From NCBI GenBank assembly GCA_045646965.1, contig JAZRLR010000032.1:1-18572 (forward strand): 18,572 nucleotides of DNA. The letters are read 5' to 3'. A program made the translations under genes and the position numbers. Within the stretch, counting starts at the first letter, position 1. Each line of letters begins with the position of its first letter. This DNA comes from HGM04593 sp045646965 (lineage in GTDB: Bacteria; Bacteroidota; Bacteroidia; Bacteroidales; Bacteroidaceae). This document shows positions 7,726 to 14,962 of the stretch, piece by piece. The notes beneath the pieces were generated by a model. That model was not told where the DNA came from and searched no databases. It was given only the letters and a program-made list of their open reading frames with translations.

Positions 7726-9051
7726 GTGGAGAACAAAAAACTTTTCATTGAAACATACGGCTGCCAGATGAACGTGGCCGACAGCGAGGTTATAGGTTCT
7801 ATTCTGAAGGTAGCCGAGTACGAGGTTACCGATGACATAAAAGCCGCCGACCTCATTTTGCTGAACACCTGCTCCATTCGCGACAATGCCGAGCAGAAGA
7901 TTTACGGCCGCCTCGACCAGCTCAACGCAATGCGACGCGGCAAGAGCACCCTCATAGGCGTGGTGGGCTGTATGGCCGAGCGCGTGAAGGAGGAACTCAT
8001 AGAGAAATACAACGTAAACATAGTGGCAGGCCCCGACGCCTATCTGTCGTTGCCGCAGCTCATAGCCGAGGCCGAGCTCGGACACGCGGCAATGAACATA
8101 GAACTATCGACCACAGAGACCTACCGCGATGTAATACCTATGCGTATATGCAGCGGCAACGTGTCGGGCTACATCTCCATTATGCGCGGATGTAATAACT
8201 TCTGTCACTACTGCGTGGTACCCTACACAAGAGGACGCGAGCGCAGCCGCGACATACAGAGTATTCTCAACGAGGTAGACGACCTTGTGGCAAAGGGATT
8301 CAAAGAGATTATCCTGCTGGGACAGAACGTGAACTCATACAACTTTGAGGGCGAGGACGGCGAGCACATCACCTTCCCCGAACTGTTGCGCCGCGTGGCA
8401 CGTCACGCCCCGCACACACGCATACGCTTCACCACGTCGCACCCCAAGGATATGAGCGACGACACACTGCGCGTAATTGCCGAGGAGCCCAATGTGTGCC
8501 GCAACATACACCTGCCCGTGCAGAGCGGCAGCAGCAATATGCTCAAGGCGATGAACCGCAAATACACACGCGAGTGGTATCTCTCGCGCATCGAAGCCAT
8601 ACGCACAATTGTACCCGACTGCGGCCTCTCGACCGATATCATCGCAGGCTTCTGCGGCGAGACCGAGGAGGACCACCAGCAGACACTCTCGCTTATGCGC
8701 CACTGCTCTTACGACGCGGCATTTATGTTTAAATACTCGGAGCGCCCCGGCACCTTTGCAAGCAAGCACTTCAAGGACGACATCGACGACAAGGAGAAGG
8801 TGCGCCGCCTCAATGAGATTATCGCACTGCAGCAGAAGTGCTCGGCTGCAAATAACAAGCTGTGCATCGGGCAGACATACGAGGTGCTCATCGAGGGCGT
8901 GTCGAAGCGTTCAAAGGAGCAGTTCTTTGGCCGCACCGAGCAGAACCGCACCGCAGTCTTCGACCGTAAGGGGCACAAGATAGGCGATTTCGTAAAAGTG
9001 AAGATTCACGGCTCCACCGCCGCCACCCTGCTCGGCGAGATTGTGGAATAA
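7726..9051 (+). CDS. miaB: tRNA-2-methylthio-N6-dimethylallyladenosine synthase MiaB
   Basis: Radical-SAM methylthiotransferase that adds the 2-methylthio group to i6A37 of tRNAs reading UNN codons. The N-terminal UPF0004 domain has its three cluster cysteines in ETYGCQMN, LLNTCSIRDNA and GVVGCMAER. The radical-SAM core has GCNNFCHYCVVPYTRGRE (CxxxCxxC). The last 65 residues fit the TRAM RNA-binding domain. I start at GTG 7726 (441 aa, N-terminus MENKKLFIETYG), the usual MiaB beginning. The frame is open back to GTG 7648, but those 26 codons encode a Phe-rich non-family sequence that contains the promoter. It is divergent from the GT2 operon and ends at a bidirectional terminator. Confidence 0.95.
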   Translation: MENKKLFIETYGCQMNVADSEVIGSILKVAEYEVTDDIKAADLILLNTCSIRDNAEQKIYGRLDQLNAMRRGKSTLIGVVGCMAERVKEELIEKYNVNIVAGPDAYLSLPQLIAEAELGHAAMNIELSTTETYRDVIPMRICSGNVSGYISIMRGCNNFCHYCVVPYTRGRERSRDIQSILNEVDDLVAKGFKEIILLGQNVNSYNFEGEDGEHITFPELLRRVARHAPHTRIRFTTSHPKDMSDDTLRVIAEEPNVCRNIHLPVQSGSSNMLKAMNRKYTREWYLSRIEAIRTIVPDCGLSTDIIAGFCGETEEDHQQTLSLMRHCSYDAAFMFKYSERPGTFASKHFKDDIDDKEKVRRLNEIIALQQKCSAANNKLCIGQTYEVLIEGVSKRSKEQFFGRTEQNRTAVFDRKGHKIGDFVKVKIHGSTAATLLGEIVE

Positions 9052-9078
9052 GAGAGCCGTAAAATAGAATACAAAAAA

Positions 9079-9108
9079 ATGCAAGCTCCTGCGAGCTTGC
9101 ATTTTTTG
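9079..9108. terminator. Bidirectional terminator between miaB and pspC gene
   Basis: Arms ATGCAAGCTC (9079-9088) and GAGCTTGCAT (9093-9102) flank a CTGC loop. The hairpin is preceded by a run of seven A and followed by six T, so it forms an intrinsic terminator on both strands. It serves the convergent miaB (plus) and PspC-domain (minus) genes. Confidence 0.9.
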
Positions 9109-9137
9109 TACAAACAAGAACGGCAAATGCCGGTTAC

Positions 9138-9320
9138 TTATTTCTTTACAGGCAAAATGAGTGCGAGTACAAGATAGGCTATAGCCACAGCACCACAAAG
9201 AAGCAGCGCAGCAACCAAAGTAACAATACGAACCATCTTTACATCCAAACCAAACTCGTCGGCAAGGCCGGCGCACACACCTGCAATAACTCTATTGCTT
9301 GAGCGATACAATTTTCCCAT
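9138..9320 (-). CDS. PspC-domain small membrane protein
   Basis: A complete 60-residue stand-alone PspC domain. It begins MGKLYRSSNRVIAGVCAGLADEFG, the classic KLYRS..r.iaGVcaGLAdyfg motif, and continues with DVKMVRIVTL and a single transmembrane segment (LVAALLLCGAVAIAYLVLALILP). PspC family members sense or respond to envelope stress in proteobacteria; in Bacteroidetes the short versions are of unknown role. It is monocistronic, with a -7-like element at 9381-9388 and the shared terminator downstream. Confidence 0.9.
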   Translation of the reverse strand: MGKLYRSSNRVIAGVCAGLADEFGLDVKMVRIVTLVAALLLCGAVAIAYLVLALILPVKK

Positions 9321-9380
9321 AGTAACTATAAAATTAATGTTATACTAAAAAGCGCAGAATACCCTGCTAAAAAAGTTTCG

Positions 9381-9388
9381 CAAAAGTA
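9381..9388 (-). promoter_or_regulatory. -7 element upstream of the PspC gene
   Basis: The minus strand reads TACTTTTG, matching TAnnTTTG. No good TTTG is visible at the expected distance, so only the -7 element is claimed. The implied leader is about 55 nt. Confidence 0.35.
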
Positions 9389-9484
9389 CAAATTACATCG
9401 CAATTTTATATGTTAAAATTTGTAATATTTTGTAATAAATCTGTAAATATTTAAAAGAAAAGAACAATTTTGCCCTAAATAGTA

Positions 9485-9492
9485 TATTTTTG
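9485..9492 (+). promoter_or_regulatory. -7 element upstream of the methyltransferase-ftsX operon
   Basis: TATTTTTG fits TAnnTTTG and sits about 50 nt before the first ATG. The surrounding 9321-9540 intergenic region is strongly AT-rich. A TTTG at 9469-9472 is only 12 nt upstream, too near to be the -33 element, so the promoter is incomplete by consensus. Confidence 0.4.
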
Positions 9493-9540
9493 TAACGAGT
9501 TTGGGAAGATTGCGCTTTTCCCACTCCTAATACCAAAGAG

Positions 9541-10443
9541 ATGATGAACAAAGTAACCCACACCCATTGTCCGCTATGCGGAAGCAAAGAGATTGCAAAG
9601 CGATTTGCCTGCAAGGACTATTTTGCGACAGGCGAGATGTTTGACATCTGCGAATGCCGCGGCTGCGGGTTTGCGTTCACACAGAATTTCCCCGATGAAA
9701 AGGAGATTTCTCCCTACTACGAATCACCCTCATACATCTCGCACAGCGACACCGGCAAAGGGCTCATAAACAAGCTCTACCACGCAGTGCGCGCAATAAT
9801 GCTGCGCCGCAAAGTGTCGCTCATAAAGAAGCTCACATTGCTGCAAAACGGAAATATCGTGGACTATGGAGCGGGAACGGGATATTTTGCCCGCGCTATG
9901 CACAAGAAAGGGTGGAACGTGACCGCGATAGAGAAAAGCGCACAGGCACGCGAATACTCAAAGAAGAAATTCGGCTTTGAGATGCTTGGCGAGGAGGCTC
10001 TCAAGGAGATTGAGACACACTCGGCAGATGTGTTCACCTTGTGGCACGTTATGGAGCACATACAGCAGGTAGATGCCTTTTGGGACGAGATGCACCGCAT
10101 ACTCGACGACACAGGTATTGCGGTGATTGCACTGCCCAACTGCTCTTCGTACGACGCCGCCAACTACGGCGAATACTGGGCTGCATACGACGTGCCCCGT
10201 CACCTGTGGCATTTCACTCCGGCGACAATTATGAAGCTGGGCGAGAGACACGGTTTCATACTCGAGAGACAATACCCTATGCTCTTCGACGGGTTCTACA
10301 TATCTCTCTTGAGCGAGAAGTACAAAGGAAGTAAATTCAAAATGCTGCGCGGCCTGTGGAACGGTTTCCTGGGGCTGTGTGCTACGCTCGACAAATGCAG
10401 CGCAAGCAGCTCCATAATATATGTATTCAGAAAAAGACGATGA
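9541..10443 (+). CDS. Zinc-ribbon class I SAM-dependent methyltransferase
   Basis: A 300-residue protein. The N-terminus is a zinc ribbon: CPLCGSKE at residues 10-17 and CECRGCGFAF near 37-46 supply paired cysteines. A Rossmann methyltransferase domain follows, with SAM motif I IVDYGAGTGYFA near residue 100, the acidic end of strand 2 in TAIEKS, and the motif IV-like DVFTLWHVMEHIQ. Such proteins often modify sugars or lipids, and the substrate is unknown here. ATG codons occur at 9541 and 9544; either may be used. It ends in an ATGA overlap with ftsX (10440-10443), so the two are translationally coupled. Confidence 0.88.
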   Translation: MMNKVTHTHCPLCGSKEIAKRFACKDYFATGEMFDICECRGCGFAFTQNFPDEKEISPYYESPSYISHSDTGKGLINKLYHAVRAIMLRRKVSLIKKLTLLQNGNIVDYGAGTGYFARAMHKKGWNVTAIEKSAQAREYSKKKFGFEMLGEEALKEIETHSADVFTLWHVMEHIQQVDAFWDEMHRILDDTGIAVIALPNCSSYDAANYGEYWAAYDVPRHLWHFTPATIMKLGERHGFILERQYPMLFDGFYISLLSEKYKGSKFKMLRGLWNGFLGLCATLDKCSASSSIIYVFRKRR

Positions 10444-11300
10444 GCAAATCAATCTTTAAAGTACAGACAATAAGTGTATACATCAGCACAACGCTTGTGT
10501 TACTGCTGCTGGGAGCTATGGGGCTGCTGTTTGTGACCGCAAACTCCCTGTCGAAGCACGTGAGACAGAATATCGCAATGTCGGTTGTCATTGACAACGA
10601 AGTTGCCGAGGCCGATATCCTTAAACTGAAGAGAGAGATAGACAAGAACAAACAAGTGCTGAAAAGCACATACATATCGCGCGAGCAGGTGCTTGCCGAG
10701 GAGATTCTGGAACTGGGCAGTAACCCCGTGGATTTCCTTGGATACAACCCCTACAACGCATCGATAGAGATTACCCTCAAGAGCGAGCACACAAACAGCG
10801 CATCTATAAAGAATATCGAGAAAAAACTGACCGCAAACAAAGCCGTAAAGGAGATTGTCTACCAGAGAGAGCTCATCGACTCGGTAAATAACAATATACG
10901 CAAGATAGGGTTGGTGCTTGTGATATTCCTCGCAATGCTCACCATAATAGCCTGGTCGCTCATAGGCAACCTTGTGCGCTTGTCGATATACTCGAAACGT
11001 TTCCTGCTGCACACAATGAAACTGGTGGGGGCAACGTGGGGTTTCATACGCCGTCCGTTCATTCTGCACAACCTCAAGATAGGCTTCCTGTCGGCCATAC
11101 TTGCCAACGCACTGCTTGCCGCAGGCATATATTTTGTGTGGAAGCACGAGCCCGCAATAGTGACTGTCCTGCCGGTGAAATACCTTGTGGCAGTGGGCAG
11201 CGCGGTGACACTCTTCGGTATGACAATTTGTGCGCTTTGCGCCTATCTGTCGGTGAACCGATTCCTGCGTATGCGCAGCAACGACCTCTATTTTATATAA
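10440..11300 (+). CDS. ftsX: Cell division protein FtsX (permease-like)
   Basis: Membrane partner of the FtsE ATPase that in other bacteria activates peptidoglycan hydrolases at the septum. The 286-residue product has the FtsX layout: a first membrane helix (residues ~15-38), an extracytoplasmic domain of about 130 residues with an ISREQVLAEEILELG segment, then three more helices at the C-terminus containing the MKLVGATWGFIRRPFILH motif. ATG 10440 overlaps the methyltransferase stop by 4 bp. A longer frame from 10356 runs inside that gene and is rejected. ftsE is not adjacent, which is common in Bacteroidetes. Confidence 0.92.
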   Translation: MSKSIFKVQTISVYISTTLVLLLLGAMGLLFVTANSLSKHVRQNIAMSVVIDNEVAEADILKLKREIDKNKQVLKSTYISREQVLAEEILELGSNPVDFLGYNPYNASIEITLKSEHTNSASIKNIEKKLTANKAVKEIVYQRELIDSVNNNIRKIGLVLVIFLAMLTIIAWSLIGNLVRLSIYSKRFLLHTMKLVGATWGFIRRPFILHNLKIGFLSAILANALLAAGIYFVWKHEPAIVTVLPVKYLVAVGSAVTLFGMTICALCAYLSVNRFLRMRSNDLYFI

Positions 11301-11316
11301 GAAAAAGAAGAAAGAT

Positions 11317-11553
11317 ATGAATAAAAGCAATTTCGCATTCGGAAAAAAGAACTACATCCTGCTCCTCATCGGAGTGGTTATTATTGTGGCCGGATTTATA
11401 CTTATGTGCGGCCCCGGAAGCACCGAGACACACTTTGAGCCCGACATCTTCAGCGTGAGAAGAATAAAGGTCGCACCCACAGTGTGCTTCTTTGGTTTTC
11501 TGTTCGTTATATACGCAATCATACACAAACCCCAAAATAAAAAAGACGAATAA
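11317..11553 (+). CDS. DUF3098 small membrane protein
   Basis: A 78-residue protein with two transmembrane helices (YILLLIGVVIIVAGFILM and VCFFGFLFVIYAII) separated by a short loop (ETHFEPDIFSVRRIKVAPT). The NFAFGKKNY start and the D-I-FS-RRI-VAP loop are typical of DUF3098, found almost always between ftsX and uppP in Bacteroidetes. Function is unknown; the conserved position suggests a link to division or undecaprenyl-phosphate recycling. It sits 16 nt after ftsX and 2 nt before uppP. Confidence 0.9.
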   Translation: MNKSNFAFGKKNYILLLIGVVIIVAGFILMCGPGSTETHFEPDIFSVRRIKVAPTVCFFGFLFVIYAIIHKPQNKKDE

Positions 11554-11555
11554 TT

Positions 11556-12395
11556 ATGACAATCTTTGACACCGTAATCATCGCCATCGTCGAGGGCCTC
11601 ACAGAGTTCCTGCCGGTATCTTCGACCGGGCATATGATTATCGCACAGAACATTCTGGGCGTTGAGAGTACCGAATTTGTGAAAGCATTCACTTTCATCA
11701 TACAGTTTGGAGCTATCCTTTCGGTGGTAGTGCTCTACTGGAAGCGTTTCTTCCAGCTCAACCACACCCCCGCGCCCGAGGACGCCACAGCGCTGAAGCG
11801 CTTTCTGCACAAATACGATTTCTACTGGAAGCTGCTTGTGGCATTCATTCCCGCCGCTGTTCTGGGACTGCTCTTCAACGATATTATAGACGAGATGCTC
11901 GAGAGCGTTGCTGTGGTTGCCACAACCCTCATTCTGGGTGGTGTTTTTATGCTCTTCTGCGACAAGATATTTAACAAAGGCAGCGAGAGCACCCCTCTCA
12001 ATGAGAAACGCGCATTTAAGATAGGTCTCTTTCAGTGTATCTCTATGATACCCGGTGTGTCACGTTCAATGGCTACAATCGTGGGAGGTATGTCGCAGAA
12101 ACTCACTCGCAAGGCTGCGGCAGAGTTCTCGTTTTTCCTTGCCGTGCCCACTATGTTTGCGGCTACCCTCTTCAAGCTCTTGAAGATTTTTATGAACGAT
12201 GCTTCAATAATACGCGACAACCTGGGCACCCTGCTCATTGGTAACGCCGTGGCATTTGTCGTGGCTCTCCTTGCGATAAAATTCTTCATCAGCTTTGTTA
12301 CAAAATATGGTTTCAAAGCTTTTGGATGGTATAGAATCATTGTAGGAGGAGTAATTCTTGCGATGCTTCTCACCGGACACAACCTCACCGTATGA
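11556..12395 (+). CDS. uppP: Undecaprenyl-diphosphate phosphatase UppP (BacA)
   Basis: Integral membrane phosphatase that regenerates undecaprenyl phosphate for peptidoglycan and glycan synthesis; overexpression gives bacitracin resistance in E. coli. The 279-residue protein has the active-site motif EGLTEFLPVSSTGH at residues 13-26 (Glu13 and Glu17) and the second motif PGVSRSMATIVGG near residue 167. The second motif has Met where many homologues have Gly; I believe this occurs in Bacteroides relatives. Six to eight hydrophobic segments are visible. It overlaps truB by 4 bp (ATGA at 12392). Confidence 0.96.
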   Translation: MTIFDTVIIAIVEGLTEFLPVSSTGHMIIAQNILGVESTEFVKAFTFIIQFGAILSVVVLYWKRFFQLNHTPAPEDATALKRFLHKYDFYWKLLVAFIPAAVLGLLFNDIIDEMLESVAVVATTLILGGVFMLFCDKIFNKGSESTPLNEKRAFKIGLFQCISMIPGVSRSMATIVGGMSQKLTRKAAAEFSFFLAVPTMFAATLFKLLKIFMNDASIIRDNLGTLLIGNAVAFVVALLAIKFFISFVTKYGFKAFGWYRIIVGGVILAMLLTGHNLTV

Positions 12396-13081
12396 TAGAT
12401 TTCGTAGCCGGAGAGGTGCTTGCCATATACAAGCCCTATACCTGGACCTCGTTCCAGATTGTAAACAAGGTGCGCTACCACTTGAGCCGCAAGTTGGGTG
12501 TGAAGAAATTCAAGGTGGGACACGCCGGCACACTCGACCCCCTGGCCACAGGAGTGCTGCTTGTGTGCACAGGCAAAGCCACAAAACGCATCGAGGAACT
12601 GCAAAGCCACACAAAAGAGTATGTAGCCGAAATAATGCTGGGCGCCACAACCCCGTCCTACGATATGGAGCACCCCGTGAACGCCACCTACCCCCACGAG
12701 CACATAACGGAGGAAATGGTGCGCGAGGCCCTCAAGAAGTTCGAGGGAAGCATAGCACAGCGCCCGCCGCTCTTTTCGGCCTGCAAGGTAGATGGCAAAC
12801 GAGCCTACGACCTCGCACGCAAAGGCAGCGATATGGAGCTTGCGCCCAAGCAGATACAGATAGACGAAATAGAGCTGCTCGCCTGCGAGCTGCCCACAAT
12901 AAAAATTAGAGTGGTATGCGGTAAAGGTACCTACATACGCTCACTTGCACGCGACATTGGCGAGGCACTCGACAGTGGCGCATATCTCACAAGTTTAACC
13001 CGTACCAGAGTAGGAGACTACAGGATTGAGGAGTGCATCAACCCCGAAGATTTCCAAGACTGGCTTGAAAAACAATTTTAA
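12392..13081 (+). CDS. truB: tRNA pseudouridine(55) synthase TruB
   Basis: Makes pseudouridine 55 in the T-loop of tRNAs. The 229-residue protein has the catalytic motif GHAGTLDPLATG with Asp49, the PLFSACKVDGKRAYDLARKG block, and KGTYIRSLARDIGEAL in the second half. The C-terminus (YLTSLTRTRVGDYRIEECIN) ends soon after the catalytic domain, so the C-terminal PUA domain of longer TruB proteins is absent, as usual for Bacteroidetes. It overlaps uppP by 4 bp. Confidence 0.96.
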   Translation: MIDFVAGEVLAIYKPYTWTSFQIVNKVRYHLSRKLGVKKFKVGHAGTLDPLATGVLLVCTGKATKRIEELQSHTKEYVAEIMLGATTPSYDMEHPVNATYPHEHITEEMVREALKKFEGSIAQRPPLFSACKVDGKRAYDLARKGSDMELAPKQIQIDEIELLACELPTIKIRVVCGKGTYIRSLARDIGEALDSGAYLTSLTRTRVGDYRIEECINPEDFQDWLEKQF

Positions 13082-13110
13082 TATATGAGTATTATAGACG
13101 ACAACAATTT

Positions 13111-13122
13111 CCTGAATTCAGG
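13111..13122. repeat. 12-bp palindrome at the queA start region
   Basis: CCTGAATTCAGG is a perfect palindrome located 4 nt before the favoured queA ATG (13127) and downstream of the alternative ATG (13085). It could affect start choice by folding or be fortuitous. Confidence 0.4.
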
Positions 13123-13126
13123 TCAT

Positions 13127-14185
13127 ATGAAACTGTCGCAGTTTAAGTACAAACTCACAGATGACCGCATTGCATTGCACCCCCTTCCCTGCCGCGACGA
13201 GTCTCGCCTCTTGGTTCTTCACAAGAAGACAGGCGAAATTGAGCACAGAATCTTCAAGGAGATAATACACTATTTCGACGAGAAAGACCTCTTTGTACTC
13301 AACGACAGCAAAGTTTTTCCTGCACGTCTGTATGGAAACAAGGAGAAGACCAACGCACAAATTGAGGTGTTCCTGCTGCGCGAGCTCAACGAGGAGTTCC
13401 GCCTGTGGGATGTGCTTGTGGACCCTGCCCGCAAGATACGTATAGGTAACAAACTCTACTTTGGCGAGGACAACTCAATGGTTGCCGAGGTTATCGACAA
13501 CACCACCTCGCGCGGCCGCACACTGCGTTTCCTCTACGACGGCCCCCACGACGAATTCAAGAAGGCACTTTACTCACTGGGTGTGGCACCCCTGCCCGAC
13601 GACTTCAAGCGTCTGCGCAAAGAGGAGCCCGAGGACCTCGAGAACTTCCAGACCTATTTTGCAAAGAAAGAGGGCTCGGTGACAGCTTCGTTTGCAGGCT
13701 TGCACTTTACACGCGAGCTTATGAAACGTATGGAGATAAAGGGCATCGACACCGCATACGTAACTATGCACACAGGCCTCGGCTGTTTCCGCGAGATTGA
13801 CGTGGAGGACCTCACCAAGCACAAGATGGATAGCGACCTCATAAACGTGGAGACAGAGGCTGTGAACAAAATAAACAAGGCAAAGGCCGAAGGCCGCCGC
13901 ATCTGTGCCGTGGGTACATCGGTGCAGAGAGTGCTCGAGACTGCAACCCTCACAGGAGGTATGCTCAAGGAGTACGACGGATGGACAAGCAAGTTCATCT
14001 TCCCCGAGTACGACTTCCAGGTTGCCAACTGTATGATTGCCAACTTCTACGCACCCTACTCTACAATGCTTATGCTCACAACTGCATTCGGCGGATATGA
14101 CAACGTGATGAACGCCTACAATGTAGCTCTCGAGGAGGGTTATCGTTTCGGTCTCTACGGCGACGCAATGCTCATAATCGATTAA
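13127..14185 (+). CDS. queA: tRNA preQ1(34) S-adenosylmethionine ribosyltransferase-isomerase QueA, divergent
   Basis: Transfers and isomerises the ribosyl group of SAM onto preQ1 at tRNA position 34, giving epoxyqueuosine. The N-terminal half is highly typical of Bacteroidetes QueA (MKLSQFKYKL, VLNDSKVFPARLYGNKEK, LWDVLVDPARKIRIGNKLYFG). The C-terminal half keeps AGLHF, the DVEDLTKHKMDS segment and YGDAMLI. It departs at usually conserved stretches: TASFAGLHF instead of AAPTAGLHF, and ANFYAPYSTM instead of TNFHLPxSTL. I favour ATG 13127 (352 aa) because family members begin MKLSQF; ATG 13085, 3 nt after truB, would add 14 residues and cannot be excluded. It overlaps folK by one base (TAATG). 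Confidence 0.88.
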   Translation: MKLSQFKYKLTDDRIALHPLPCRDESRLLVLHKKTGEIEHRIFKEIIHYFDEKDLFVLNDSKVFPARLYGNKEKTNAQIEVFLLRELNEEFRLWDVLVDPARKIRIGNKLYFGEDNSMVAEVIDNTTSRGRTLRFLYDGPHDEFKKALYSLGVAPLPDDFKRLRKEEPEDLENFQTYFAKKEGSVTASFAGLHFTRELMKRMEIKGIDTAYVTMHTGLGCFREIDVEDLTKHKMDSDLINVETEAVNKINKAKAEGRRICAVGTSVQRVLETATLTGGMLKEYDGWTSKFIFPEYDFQVANCMIANFYAPYSTMLMLTTAFGGYDNVMNAYNVALEEGYRFGLYGDAMLIID

Positions 14186-14670
14186 TGGAGAAGAAAACAG
14201 TGTATCTGGGGCTGGGAAGCAACCTCGGAGACAAAAGAGATATCCTGACGCGGGCGACAGAACTTCTGTCGCTCGCGCTCGGTTCCACAGCCCACAGCTC
14301 ATCGTTTGTGGAGAGCGAGCCGTGGGGCTTTGAGTCGCAAAACAGCTTTGTGAACTGCGTGGTGGCGATAGAGACAGAGGCCACCCCGCTGCAACTGCTC
14401 GACATCACCGAGGAGATAGAGAGAAAGCTGGGCAGGGAGAGAAAGAGCATAAACGGGCAGTACAGCGACCGCGCCATAGACATAGACATCCTCTTCTATG
14501 GCAACGAGACTATGACAAGCGAGCGCCTCACAATACCCCACCCCCTGCTGCACAAACGCCTCTTTGTGCTCGAGCCGCTCAACGAGATAGCACCCGCCCT
14601 TGTGCACCCAGTGCTACACCGCACAACAGCCGAGCTGCTTGTCGAGCTTGCCCCCGATAGCCTTTTTTAA
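14185..14670 (+). CDS. folK: 2-amino-4-hydroxy-6-hydroxymethyldihydropteridine diphosphokinase (HPPK)
   Basis: Transfers pyrophosphate from ATP to 6-hydroxymethyl-7,8-dihydropterin in folate synthesis, downstream of FolE. The 161-residue protein shows LGLGSNLGD (8-16), the ESEPWGFESQNSFVNCV substrate region (43-59), and the magnesium-binding DRAIDIDILFY with Asp99 and Asp101. It also has the signature IPHPLLHKRLFVLEPLNEIAP (117-137). It is the last gene of the run from 9541 and starts on the last base of the queA stop codon. No clear hairpin terminator follows, only a short T run at 14663-14668. Confidence 0.97.
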   Translation: MEKKTVYLGLGSNLGDKRDILTRATELLSLALGSTAHSSSFVESEPWGFESQNSFVNCVVAIETEATPLQLLDITEEIERKLGRERKSINGQYSDRAIDIDILFYGNETMTSERLTIPHPLLHKRLFVLEPLNEIAPALVHPVLHRTTAELLVELAPDSLF

Positions 14671-14725
14671 CTAAAGAGAACACAAAATTCCTGCAAAAAG
14701 CGCACAGTATTACGCAAAAAGTATG

Positions 14726-14733
14726 TACCTTTG
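14726..14733 (+). promoter_or_regulatory. -7 element of the metK promoter
   Basis: TACCTTTG matches the Bacteroides -7 consensus exactly and is followed by TCGC. No TTTG is found 19-21 nt upstream, so the -33 element is poor. Initiation near 14740 would make a leader of about 220 nt that includes the aptamer. Confidence 0.5.
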
Positions 14734-14803
14734 TCGCAGGTTAAGAAAAGGGGCGCAACAACCGCCTCGCAAAAGAACCGCCGCACCGCGCAGGTGCACA
14801 CAA

Positions 14804-14853
14804 TGTGGAAAGATTTGGCTGCTTGCAACCACGGTAAAAAATGCTAAAATCCC
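14804..14853 (+). ncRNA. SAM-II-like riboswitch aptamer in the metK leader
   Basis: The stretch fits the layout of the SAM-II (SAM_alpha) aptamer recalled from the Sargasso Sea metX RNA. A P1 stem TGTGG (14804-14808) pairs with CCACG (14829-14833). The loop contains GATTT (14812-14816) and TTGCAA (14823-14828). An A-rich joiner follows, then GCTAAAA (14843-14849). In the reference RNA a loop CC faces a 3' GGG; here the loop GG (14817-14818) faces CCC (14851-14853), a compensatory swap consistent with the pseudoknot. Placement before metK fits the ligand. In contrast to classical SAM-II, the start codon lies about 110 nt further downstream. No covariance search could be run. Confidence 0.6.
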
Positions 14854-14934
14854 TCGTTCCATAGAGGATTATCAGGCACTCTGCCGCTATGCAATATCCC
14901 ATCTTCCACGCACACAAGAATGTAATTATTAACC

Positions 14935-14948
14935 GCTTCGCAAGAAGC
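14935..14948 (+). promoter_or_regulatory. GNRA-tetraloop hairpin before the metK start
   Basis: GCTTC (14935-14939), loop GCAA, GAAGC (14944-14948): a compact 5-bp hairpin with a stable GNRA loop ending 14 nt before ATG 14963. It could form part of the riboswitch expression platform by affecting ribosome access. Inference from position only. Confidence 0.4.
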
Positions 14949-14962
14949 ACAAAGACAGAACT

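Larger units (their letters stand above)
14671..14962 (+). promoter_or_regulatory. metK leader region
   Basis: About 290 nt without a credible gene; a 69-codon frame at 14723-14932 has Arg/Cys/Pro-rich composition and no family resemblance. The region holds a -7 element (14726-14733), a small hairpin GCACC-GCGCA-GGTGC (14783-14797), the SAM-II-like aptamer (14804-14853), a CCTC...GAGG hairpin (14852-14867 region), and a GCTTC-GCAA-GAAGC hairpin with GNRA tetraloop (14935-14948). The last hairpin lies just before the metK ATG. The length and density of structure indicate a regulatory 5' UTR. Confidence 0.6.

Noticed and set aside
10356..10439. Upstream extension of ftsX
   Set aside because: Lies within the methyltransferase gene; ATG 10440 in an ATGA overlap gives the standard N-terminus.
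14804..14870. SAM-I riboswitch
   Set aside because: GCAACC and TGCTAAA-TCC resemble SAM-I core pieces, but the four-way junction stems P1 and P2 with kink-turn are missing, while the compact SAM-II layout fits.
14723..14932. 69-codon frame in the metK leader as a leader peptide or gene
   Set aside because: Begins at the -7 element, so it is not transcribed in full, has Arg/Cys/Pro-rich composition, and covers the structured aptamer.
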